23,376 nt of DNA from the IMG/VR virus record IMGVR_UViG_3300008116_000694, positions 1-23,376 of that record; one strand, 5' to 3'. A program made the position numbers and the translations under genes. The notes under the pieces were generated by a model, which saw only the letters and a program-made list of their open reading frames with translations, searched no databases and was not told where the DNA came from. Below are positions 6,659 through 13,503 of the stretch, piece by piece. How positions within the stretch are numbered: the first letter of the stretch is position 1; every line of letters begins with the position of its first letter. This DNA is from a virus.

Positions 6659-9379
6659 ATGGCAAATTATATTAGATTGAAAAGATCCGCGACACCTAGC
6701 AAAGTCCCTACAATAGGTGATATAGAATTAGGTGAGTTAGCAATCAATACATATGACGGAAAATTATATCTAAAAAAAGATAATGGAACTGCTAGTGTTG
6801 TTTCTTTAGGGGAAACAGGATTCACTGGTAGTATTGGTGCAACAGGTTTTACAGGTAGCCAAGGTGACCAAGGTGTTCAAGGAGACCAAGGTTTTCCAGG
6901 TGATACTGGATTCACAGGAAGTCAAGGCGATGTTGGTTTCACTGGAAGCCAGGGCACCCAAGGCACCACAGGATTCACAGGATCTTTAGGGTATACTGGT
7001 AGTCAAGGACCTATTGGCGCTTCTGCTACCGGTCGTATCTATTGGTTTGCTTCAACTGCGAGTGATTTAGGAAGTCCCGCTTATGAATCCATTAGTTTAA
7101 CCATTTCTGGTCTAGCACAAGATGACATGTCTGCGTCTGCGACGAATACTTCAGGTGAAGTGTTTATTGCTGGATTCGCTACACCGCCTGGAGAACCTTA
7201 TATCGAAGAAATTCCTGTTGGCGAAATTCAATGGCGCCTTTGGGCTAAAGTAGATGATGTTTCTGGTGTTTCCAACTTAGTTGTAAAAGTTTATAAAGTA
7301 GATACAACAAACAGCAATACCGAAACATTATTATTCAGCCAAGACAGCCCAGAAATCAATAGCACCAGTTACCAACAATATCTGTTTAGCAGTTTCGTCA
7401 CATCACCTGTCCCCTTGTTGTTAACTGACCGTATTGTTGTGAAACTTTACGTGAAAACTACTTCAACAACAAGTATTACTTTAACAACTGCCCATGATGG
7501 TAACACCTATCAAAGTAGTGTGGTAACACCTATTACCCAAGGTGTTACAGGATTCACTGGTAGTAAAGGGTTCACTGGTAGTAAAGGCGATGTTGGATTC
7601 ACTGGGAGTCAAGGCTCCACGGGGTTCACAGGAAGTCAAGGTGATTTTGGTTTCACAGGAAGCAAAGGAGATACTGGCTTCACTGGAAGTCAAGGCGATG
7701 TTGGTTTCACCGGTAGTGTCGGCTTCACAGGAAGCAAAGGAGATACTGGCTTCACAGGAAGCAAAGGAGATACTGGCTTCACTGGAAGTCAAGGCGATGT
7801 TGGTTTCACAGGAAGTCAAGGAGCAGGATTCACAGGAAGCAAAGGAGATACTGGCTTCACTGGGAGTGTCGGCTTTACAGGTAGTCAAGGCTCCACCGGT
7901 TTCACTGGAAGCAAAGGAGATACCGGTTTCACTGGTAGTCAAGGACCTATTGGCGCTTCTGCTACCGGTCGTATCTATTGGTTTGCTTCAACTGCGAGTG
8001 ATTTAGGAACTCCCGCTTATGAATCCATTAGTTTAACCATTTCTGGTCTAGCACAAGATGACATGTCTGCTACCGTGAGTAGCAGCACTGGTCAAGTATT
8101 GATTGCTGGATTCGCTACACCGCCTGGAGAACCTTATATCGAAGAAATTCCCGTTGGCGAAATTCAATGGCGTATCTGGGCTAAAGTAGATGATGCCAAT
8201 GGAGCTAGTAAAATTGTTGTGAAGGTATACAAAGTAGATACAACAAACAGCAACACGGAAACCTTATTATTCAGTCAAGACAGCCCAGAAATCAATAGTA
8301 CTAGCTACCAACAATATGTTTTTAGTAGCTTCGTGACCTCACCGGTTCCATTATTACTAACTGATAGAATTGTTGTGAAATTGTTTGCTGAAACCACCTC
8401 GTCTACTAACATTATTGTTACAACTGCCCATGATGGTAACACCTATCAAAGTAGTGTGGTAACACCTATCACCCAAGGTGTTACTGGCTTCACCGGAAGC
8501 AAAGGTGATACCGGCTTTACAGGTAGTCAAGGGTCTGGATTAGGTTCTTGGACTAATATTACAACAACAGGTTCTACGGGTGTTCGAAGTAATCGTTACA
8601 TCATTACAACATCTGGTGTTGGTTTTACATTCAATCTTCCCGCAAGTCCTTCAACAGGTGACTGGCTTATCATCACAGATGGAGCCGACTGGAGCACCAA
8701 CACATTAACTATCGGAAGAAATGGGTCCACAATTGAAGGTGTGGCTGATGATTTATTAGTGAACTTCAAAGGTATCACTATCGAATTCTTCTATTCAGGT
8801 AGTACATGGCAAGTCACAGCCAACCTAGGACCTAAAGGAGATGCAGGTCCATCTAATTTAATTAATACTACCGATGACACTACATCTACAACATTATATC
8901 CCGTCCTGGTGGGATTTGTGGGTAGTAACACCACGGCTAAAACTACATCAACAAAATTAAGTTATGATGCTGCAACCGGAGCATTGCAAATTCAAGCCTT
9001 GTTAGAAAAAGCCACGATTTCTGCTACTGCTGCCACAGGTACTATAAATTATGATGCGGCAGACCAAGCGGTGCTATACTACACAACTAATGCCTCAGCT
9101 AACTGGACGTTGAATGTCCGTGGATCAGCAACCACATCATTAAACACCATGATGCCTATTGGGGAATCATTAACTGTGGCATTTTTAGTAACGAATGGAG
9201 CAACAGCGTTCTACGCTACAGGATTTCAAATTGATGGTAATGTTGTTACTCTAAGATGGGAAGGTGGCACAGCACCCACAGCAGGAAATACTAACAGTAT
9301 TGATGTGTATACATACAGTATTTTGAAAACAGGAAGTGCTGCTTTCACTGTGTTAGCTTCACGCACAAAATTTGCATAA
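6659..9379 (+). CDS. collagen-like tail fibre with duplicated 185-aa module
   Basis: A 906-aa fibre protein. I take ATG 6659 as the start: GAGGAG sits at 6649-6654, while the in-frame TTG at 6647 would place the ribosome site inside the gene. Residues 1-45 (MANYIRLKRSATPSKVP, then GELAINTYDGKLYLKKDNG) are an Mtd-like fibre attachment module. Residues 51-118, 297-424 and about 607-628 are collagen-like Gly-X-Y tracts built on GFTGSxGDT. Residues 113-297 and 425-609 are two copies of one globular beta domain (beginning GPIGASATGRIYWFASTASD). The C-terminal part holds 'GDWLIITDGADWSTNTLTIG' and ends 'SIDVYTYSILKTGSAAFTVL', both familiar ends of phage fibres. It probably forms a trimeric triple-helical fibre with knob domains. 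The many Thr/Ser in the tracts are possible O-glycosylation sites. Confidence 0.88.
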   Translation: MANYIRLKRSATPSKVPTIGDIELGELAINTYDGKLYLKKDNGTASVVSLGETGFTGSIGATGFTGSQGDQGVQGDQGFPGDTGFTGSQGDVGFTGSQGTQGTTGFTGSLGYTGSQGPIGASATGRIYWFASTASDLGSPAYESISLTISGLAQDDMSASATNTSGEVFIAGFATPPGEPYIEEIPVGEIQWRLWAKVDDVSGVSNLVVKVYKVDTTNSNTETLLFSQDSPEINSTSYQQYLFSSFVTSPVPLLLTDRIVVKLYVKTTSTTSITLTTAHDGNTYQSSVVTPITQGVTGFTGSKGFTGSKGDVGFTGSQGSTGFTGSQGDFGFTGSKGDTGFTGSQGDVGFTGSVGFTGSKGDTGFTGSKGDTGFTGSQGDVGFTGSQGAGFTGSKGDTGFTGSVGFTGSQGSTGFTGSKGDTGFTGSQGPIGASATGRIYWFASTASDLGTPAYESISLTISGLAQDDMSATVSSSTGQVLIAGFATPPGEPYIEEIPVGEIQWRIWAKVDDANGASKIVVKVYKVDTTNSNTETLLFSQDSPEINSTSYQQYVFSSFVTSPVPLLLTDRIVVKLFAETTSSTNIIVTTAHDGNTYQSSVVTPITQGVTGFTGSKGDTGFTGSQGSGLGSWTNITTTGSTGVRSNRYIITTSGVGFTFNLPASPSTGDWLIITDGADWSTNTLTIGRNGSTIEGVADDLLVNFKGITIEFFYSGSTWQVTANLGPKGDAGPSNLINTTDDTTSTTLYPVLVGFVGSNTTAKTTSTKLSYDAATGALQIQALLEKATISATAATGTINYDAADQAVLYYTTNASANWTLNVRGSATTSLNTMMPIGESLTVAFLVTNGATAFYATGFQIDGNVVTLRWEGGTAPTAGNTNSIDVYTYSILKTGSAAFTVLASRTKFA
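6995..7548 (+). repeat. direct repeat, copy 1 (554 bp)
   Basis: Codes for the first 185-aa module of the collagen-like fibre. It matches 7931-8484 at a constant offset of 936 bases with no net insertion or deletion. Long runs are identical (for example the stretch around 7001-7070), while the middle has diverged at both silent and amino-acid-changing positions. Confidence 0.9.
7549..7930 (+). repeat. collagen-like Gly-X-Y repeat tract
   Basis: Imperfect 9- to 27-base periodic DNA coding for GFTGSKGDT and GFTGSQGDV-type units. Gly is at every third residue, and X-Y pairs are mostly FT, SQ/SK and DT/DV, with almost no proline. A shorter tract of the same type lies at about 6809-6994. Repeat number is probably unstable. 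Confidence 0.9.
7931..8484 (+). repeat. direct repeat, copy 2 (554 bp)
   Basis: Second copy of the module at 6995-7548, inside the same reading frame. Residue differences cluster in short loops: SASATNTSGEV versus SATVSSSTGQV, and VDDVSGVSNLV versus VDDANGASKIV. Confidence 0.9.
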
Positions 9380-9381
9380 CT

Positions 9382-10149
9382 ATGTCACCAATATTTGGCA
9401 GTTTCGGCTCCGGTTCTATTCGAGGATTTGGAAGAATTACTAAAGGATTTTCCTATAGTACAGAAGTATTATTAACTACGCCAGGTGCAGGTAATTGGAC
9501 AAAGCCAGATGGCGTCACTCTCATTCAAGTTGAATGTTGGGGTGGTGGCGGAGCAGGCGGAGGATGCTCAACTAATAATACTGGTGGTGCTAGCGGTGCC
9601 GGCGGCCAATATGCAAAAAAAATTATCGTGTATGGAAGTGCACAACAATCCATTGCTTATTCTGTGGCTGCATCTGTTGCAGGAACAAATGGAAATGGTG
9701 CCAATGGTAATGATACTACCTGGCAAACCAATGTTGTAGTAGCAAAAGGTGGCCCGGGCGGCCTAGCTAATCGAACTGATGATGTTGAAACTGCAGGATC
9801 TATTACAGGAGGCATCGGTGATATCGTATTTCGAGGCGGTACTGGTGGAGGAGGATTTTTTGTTGATGGACTGGGTGTCAATCCTAATATCGTAGGAAAC
9901 GGTAATGGCGGCGGCGGTGCAGGACCACTTAGAAACGGTGATGATGTTAATTTTTTTTATAATGATAACGCAGGAGATTTTGCTGGTGCCGGCGGCGTCG
10001 GCCTTAGTCTTAATTCAGCTATAGATAATGGATCTAATGGAAATCCAGGAAACAACTATGGAGGTGGTGGAAGCGGCGGAGCTAAATTTTCTGGCGGCGG
10101 TCGTACCGGTGGTGCTGGCGCCCAAGGTTTAATTCGTATTCGGTATTAA
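9382..10149 (+). CDS. glycine-rich probable tail-fibre adhesin
   Basis: A 255-aa protein starting two bases after the collagen-like fibre stop. After a short N-terminus (SFGSGSIRGFGRITKGFSYS) comes 'GNWTKPDGVTLIQVECWGGG', then many Gly-rich stretches (GGGGAGGG, GGTGGGGF, GGGGAGP, YGGGGSGG) and a final 'GGAGAQGLIRIRY'. This is the pattern of the phage glycine-rich domain family, whose Gly runs can pack as polyglycine-II layers. In T2-like phages a gene just after the distal fibre gene (gp38) encodes a Gly-rich adhesin that caps the fibre and binds the receptor; position and composition here fit that role. Homology to gp38 itself is not shown. Adhesin function is inferred. Confidence 0.7.
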   Translation: MSPIFGSFGSGSIRGFGRITKGFSYSTEVLLTTPGAGNWTKPDGVTLIQVECWGGGGAGGGCSTNNTGGASGAGGQYAKKIIVYGSAQQSIAYSVAASVAGTNGNGANGNDTTWQTNVVVAKGGPGGLANRTDDVETAGSITGGIGDIVFRGGTGGGGFFVDGLGVNPNIVGNGNGGGGAGPLRNGDDVNFFYNDNAGDFAGAGGVGLSLNSAIDNGSNGNPGNNYGGGGSGGAKFSGGGRTGGAGAQGLIRIRY

Positions 10150-10167
10150 CATTTAATTTAGAGAACT

Positions 10168-10446
10168 ATGCCACAAAATCTTTTTGATATATTACAAGCA
10201 TCTGCTCCTATAGGATTCACCGGTAGCATTGGCGGTACAGGATTCACCGGTAGTATCGGTACAGGATTCACCGGAAGTCAAGGAACCACTGGTTTCACAG
10301 GTAGCATCGGCGATACAGGATTCACAGGGAGCGTCGGTTTCACAGGATCACAAGGCACTGTAAACGGATACACAGGCACACTTACTGTAGGCACCACCCA
10401 ACCAGTATCTCCCGCAGTGAATGACTTGTGGGTAGACACAAACTAA
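10168..10446 (+). CDS. small collagen-like protein
   Basis: A 92-aa protein with weak GAGA at 10161-10164 as ribosome site. After a short N-terminus (MPQNLFDILQASAP), residues about 15-65 are Gly-X-Y repeats of the same GFTGSxG type as the 906-aa fibre. The C-terminus (GTTQPVSPAVNDLWVDTN) resembles the 'xxPxxPxxGDLWxDT' segment often found at the end or joints of phage fibres. It could be a short trimeric fibre, a fibre segment that pairs with another protein, or the product of copying from the large fibre gene. No stop or frameshift links it to a neighbour. Confidence 0.7.
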   Translation: MPQNLFDILQASAPIGFTGSIGGTGFTGSIGTGFTGSQGTTGFTGSIGDTGFTGSVGFTGSQGTVNGYTGTLTVGTTQPVSPAVNDLWVDTN

Positions 10447-10457
10447 TAGGATAATTT

Positions 10458-10643
10458 ATGCATACATATACTTTTCCACATGAACATTTTAAGTCAATCA
10501 TGGACCATATGGTAGGATTACAAATTGTAGTCAGTAGTCTTTCATTGAGTGAGTTGACGTACACGATGGTATGTACAACACAGGTTGATAGTGACCAATA
10601 TCTACATTTAAATCAACTGTATAGTCTAATGGAGGTTGTATAA
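10458..10643 (+). CDS. small protein of unknown function
   Basis: A 61-aa protein, probably real: AGGATAA lies just upstream, it is 11 bases from the previous stop, and its stop overlaps the next ATG by one base (TAATG). It is His/Met-rich at the N-terminus (MHTYTFPHEHFKSIMDHMVG) and otherwise mixed, with no membrane segment or known motif. The operon position suggests a small assembly or virion factor, but nothing in the sequence names a function. Confidence 0.5.
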   Translation: MHTYTFPHEHFKSIMDHMVGLQIVVSSLSLSELTYTMVCTTQVDSDQYLHLNQLYSLMEVV

Positions 10644-11512
10644 TGTTGTTTGTTCCACAAGGTGCTAATGATTTTTCTGCTGTACTTTCGTATGGTACCA
10701 CTAGACCAGGTACAACAGCAAACTTTGGTACGTCAATCACACCTGGAACTGGTGCAGTCTACGGAGCATATTCTCAGGTTGGTAACGATTTAACACAGGA
10801 TTGTTATGGACTGCTTATCAACGTAAACAACGCATTTTCGGGTGGTGTATTTCGTCAAATCGCAATCCAAATTGGTGTAGATTATGCTGGCGGTACGACA
10901 TGGACAACCATTGCACAAGATATTATGGTCAGTCAAGCAAATAACTATGCAGGTGGTGGTGGAGCATGGTTATATTTTCCGTTATATATTCCCGCAGGTG
11001 CGGCGGTGGCGATAGCGGGACGTTCATCAGTGGCAACCACGTTTGGTGTAAATATTCGATATATGACCGCACCACCAAATCCAACAATGGTTAAACGTGG
11101 GTCGTTTATAGAGTCATTAGGTATTACTTTAGGTACAGGTACGGTCACAGGAACTTCGGTTACTCCCGGTACAACAGCAGAAGGCGCGTGGACATTGATA
11201 GGTACCACAACCAAACGTTGTTGGCATTGGCAGTTTTCCTGTCAACATAGTGATACGACAATGACCGCATTAAACTATCACGTAGATATTGCAACGGGTA
11301 ATACCACAACAGTTGGTGACCCCAAAGACATTATTACGTCAGATGCTTATGTAAGAACAACTGGTAGTGAAACATTTGAGGTTAGTCCATTGGTAACTGG
11401 AGTGGAAAAAACCGTTCCCCCAGGAAAAACAATATGGGCACGTGTGCAGAACGCAGGTACTAACGAAAACGCAGGTACATTTCAAGTCGTGGTTTACGGA
11501 ACAGGGGGATAA
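10643..11512 (+). CDS. putative virion protein with two related beta domains
   Basis: A 289-aa protein with no signal or membrane segment and a Thr/Gly/Val-rich beta composition. It appears internally duplicated. SITPGTGAVYGAYSQVG (31-47) corresponds to SVTPGTTAEGAWTLIG (172-187), and PLYIPAGAAVAIAGRSS (113-129) to KTVPPGKTIWARVQN (256-270). Each half ends in a strand-rich segment. This looks like two jelly-roll or beta-sandwich modules, as in many phage tail and receptor-binding accessory proteins. Its start overlaps the previous stop and the next gene begins seven bases after its stop, so the genes from 10458 to 12068 form a tight unit. I do not recognise a named family. Confidence 0.6.
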   Translation: MLFVPQGANDFSAVLSYGTTRPGTTANFGTSITPGTGAVYGAYSQVGNDLTQDCYGLLINVNNAFSGGVFRQIAIQIGVDYAGGTTWTTIAQDIMVSQANNYAGGGGAWLYFPLYIPAGAAVAIAGRSSVATTFGVNIRYMTAPPNPTMVKRGSFIESLGITLGTGTVTGTSVTPGTTAEGAWTLIGTTTKRCWHWQFSCQHSDTTMTALNYHVDIATGNTTTVGDPKDIITSDAYVRTTGSETFEVSPLVTGVEKTVPPGKTIWARVQNAGTNENAGTFQVVVYGTGG

Positions 11513-11518
11513 TAATTT

Positions 11519-11872
11519 ATGGCTATAACAGAAGCATTTAGTGGAACAGCAACAGTTGGTGTTACGGAATTTTCAGCACCAAATAACGCAAACTTCGTGG
11601 CAAATACAGGTGGACGTACGGAAGATGGAGTCTATCAAGTCTTTTTGGATGTAAGTGATATGGTGGCGGGTGACCAATTACAAATTCGTGTGTATGAAAG
11701 TTGTCGCGCCGCAGATACACAGCGTATCATTTACGAATCTATTTTATCAGGTGCACAAGCAGATATCTGGGTGAGTCCCTCGTTAATATTACTCCATAAA
11801 TGGGATGTCACGTTGGACACATTACTTGGTACGTCGATTGTCGTCAACTGGTCCATCCGACGAGTAGCATAA
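11519..11872 (+). CDS. small beta-rich putative virion protein
   Basis: A 117-aa protein; the G-run before the previous stop (about 11504-11508) can act as ribosome site. The sequence is strand-rich with FLDVSDMVAGDQLQIRVYES (44-63) and a final 'LGTSIVVNWSIRRV'. That pattern (an 'overall effect of a deformation-type' short beta-sandwich with LxIRxYE) recurs in small proteins of large tailed phages, but I cannot assign a family. It is one base from the next gene. A virion or tail accessory role is inferred from neighbours only. Confidence 0.5.
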   Translation: MAITEAFSGTATVGVTEFSAPNNANFVANTGGRTEDGVYQVFLDVSDMVAGDQLQIRVYESCRAADTQRIIYESILSGAQADIWVSPSLILLHKWDVTLDTLLGTSIVVNWSIRRVA

Positions 11873-11873
11873 T

Positions 11874-12068
11874 ATGTCATGGGTCTTTCAACCGCTTCTA
11901 CCAGCGTCAGCAGATTTACAAGCGGCTGTCGCACCAACTGGACAAATTAAAGTCTGGACGGGTACGGTATGGGTAGCAAAACCCGTGAAAGTCTGGACGG
12001 GTGCTGCATGGGTCACAAAACCTGTCAAGTATTGGAATGGAACACAGTGGGTGATAACACCATATTAA
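11874..12068 (+). CDS. small Trp-rich triple-repeat protein
   Basis: A 64-aa protein starting one base after the previous stop. Residues 26-64 are three tandem 13-aa repeats: KVWTGTVWVAKPV, KVWTGAAWVTKPV and KYWNGTQWVITPY. Each carries two aromatic positions in a 'xxWxGxxWV' pattern. Similar 'VWxGxxWV' units occur at the ends of phage fibre proteins and may form a small beta prism or a carbohydrate-contacting surface. The N-terminus (MSWVFQPLLPASADLQAAV) could be the anchoring part. It closes the unit before the next late promoter. Function is inferred, but the repeat itself is certain. Confidence 0.6.
   Translation: MSWVFQPLLPASADLQAAVAPTGQIKVWTGTVWVAKPVKVWTGAAWVTKPVKYWNGTQWVITPY
11949..12065 (+). 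repeat. three 39-bp tandem coding repeats
   Basis: Units at 11949-11987, 11988-12026 and 12027-12065. The first two are nearly identical at DNA level; the third has diverged. They encode the 13-aa Trp-containing repeats. Confidence 0.9.
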
Positions 12069-12083
12069 ACAATCCCGGATTAC

Positions 12084-12091
12084 TATAAATA
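12084..12091 (+). promoter_or_regulatory. T4-type late promoter
   Basis: An exact TATAAATA in the 58-base gap before the large fibre gene. AAGAGGATAG (12111-12120) follows as ribosome site for the ATG at 12127. Confidence 0.8.
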
Positions 12092-12126
12092 TTCACATTA
12101 ATTACCCGCCAAGAGGATAGAGAATC

Positions 12127-13503
12127 ATGGCAACAACACGTAGGTTTATCGCCCGTAATGGGTTAGATAATAATAACAATTCCATTACGAATATTGGAGC
12201 ATCAGGCTCTACTTTGACTATGAGTGGCGGGCATACTGTCACATTGACAACATCAGGTACTTCAAGTATCACCCTCCCGACATCAGGTACCGTGGCAGTT
12301 CAAGGGGGTGCTTTAGGTACTCCAACCAGTATCACATTAACAAACGCCACAGGACTCCCATTATCAACTGGTGTTACAGGAACATTACCCGTAGCTAATG
12401 GTGGTACAGGTGTCACAACATCAACAGGTAGTGGGAGTAATGTTTTAAGTACAAGTCCCACATTAGTTACACCCATCTTGGGAACACCCACATCAGGTAC
12501 ATTAACGAATTGTACCGGTCTTCCCATCAGCACTGGTGTGTCGGGCTTGGCATCCGGAGTTGCCACCTTCTTGGCAACACCCACAAGTGCCAATTTAATA
12601 GCTGTTGTCACAGATGAAACAGGTTCTGGCAATCTGGTGTTCTCAGCAGGCCCAACGTTCACGGGTACCGTGAACGCAGCCAATTTAATATTAAGTGGCG
12701 ATTTAACTGTGAATGGTACCACAACATCTGTGAATAGTAACACAGTGAATATTGGTGATAACATCATCATTTTAAATAGTGATGAGACAGGTACACCGTC
12801 ACAAAATGCGGGTATAGAAATTGAACGTGGTACATCCACCAATGCATCATTAATTTGGGATGAAACTGCTGATGTGTGGGAAGCTGGCTTAGCGGGATCA
12901 GAAATTCCTATAGCATTAACAACAGCAACCCAAACATTAACCAACAAGACAATTGCTGCCGGCTCTAACACCATTTCAGGATTAACGAACAGTAATTTAA
13001 GTGGTACAGCGGGCATCACAAATGCCAACTTAGCTAATAGTACCATTTCTGGTGTTGCGTTAGGTGGCACTTTAGGAACGTTGACTTTAGGAACATCAGG
13101 GACTGGCTTATCTGGAAGCACCACATATAACGGTTCAGGTGCTGCCACGTTCACAGTTACCAGCAATGCCACAAGTGCCAATACCGCGTCAGCAATTGTC
13201 GCTCGTGATGCATCAGGCAACTTTAGTGCAGGCACTATTACCGCAGCTTTATCAGGTAATGCAACAACAGCAACCAATATCTCAGGGTATTCAGGAACTT
13301 ACTGGACTAGTAATAATGACGGCGCTGGATCTGGATTAGATGCTGACACAGTTGATGGATTACAAGTCCATACAGGAACTAATAACGCAGCAAATCAAAT
13401 TGTTCGTACTGATGGTAACGGATACATTCAAGCAGGTTGGATCTGGCTATATTCGTTACTATACACCTGCCAATTTCCGCACAGTATTAAATGTACCCAC
13501 TAG
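12127..13503 (+). CDS. large tail fibre, N-terminal part (frame-broken)
   Basis: A 458-codon frame encoding the N-terminal part of a long fibre. It starts MATTRRFIARNGLDNNNNSI and contains typical fibre repeats: ALGTPTS...LPLSTGVTGTLPVANGGTG and ILGTPTS...LPISTGV. 'GDLTVNGTTTSVNSNTVNIG' (about residues 195-214) and a 'LTNKTIAAGSNTISGLTNS' block follow. Near residue 436 the conserved text (VRTDGNGYIQAGWI) stops, and the last ~20 residues (WLYSLLYTCQ and onward) do not look like fibre. The natural continuation (GSGYIRYYTPANFRTVLN) is found in the +1 frame from about 13437. So the fibre is interrupted by a frame change, probably from a small deletion or a sequence error. It has its own late promoter and strong ribosome site. 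Confidence 0.75.
   Translation: MATTRRFIARNGLDNNNNSITNIGASGSTLTMSGGHTVTLTTSGTSSITLPTSGTVAVQGGALGTPTSITLTNATGLPLSTGVTGTLPVANGGTGVTTSTGSGSNVLSTSPTLVTPILGTPTSGTLTNCTGLPISTGVSGLASGVATFLATPTSANLIAVVTDETGSGNLVFSAGPTFTGTVNAANLILSGDLTVNGTTTSVNSNTVNIGDNIIILNSDETGTPSQNAGIEIERGTSTNASLIWDETADVWEAGLAGSEIPIALTTATQTLTNKTIAAGSNTISGLTNSNLSGTAGITNANLANSTISGVALGGTLGTLTLGTSGTGLSGSTTYNGSGAATFTVTSNATSANTASAIVARDASGNFSAGTITAALSGNATTATNISGYSGTYWTSNNDGAGSGLDADTVDGLQVHTGTNNAANQIVRTDGNGYIQAGWIWLYSLLYTCQFPHSIKCTH

Noticed and set aside
7549-7930. CRISPR-like array of short repeats
   Set aside because: The repeats are coding Gly-X-Y units without unique spacers and vary at codon level within an open frame.
7481-8006. 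Overlapping frames on both strands in the collagen tract (- strand 7481-7942, + strand 7542-8006)
   Set aside because: Periodic DNA leaves all frames open. The translations are simple repeats of the same 9-codon unit in the wrong frame, with no start signals.
12300-13277. A 325-codon open frame on the - strand inside the large fibre gene
   Set aside because: It is the antisense shadow of Thr/Ser/Gly-rich fibre codons and gives a Val/Pro/Ala-rich translation with no motif. The + strand frame has the promoter, ribosome site and recognisable fibre repeats.
13340-13503. Programmed ribosomal frameshift in the large fibre gene
   Set aside because: The needed shift is +1, with no slippery heptamer, no rare or stop codon at the shift point and the frame-0 stop about 55 bases away. 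Deletion or sequence error explains it more simply.
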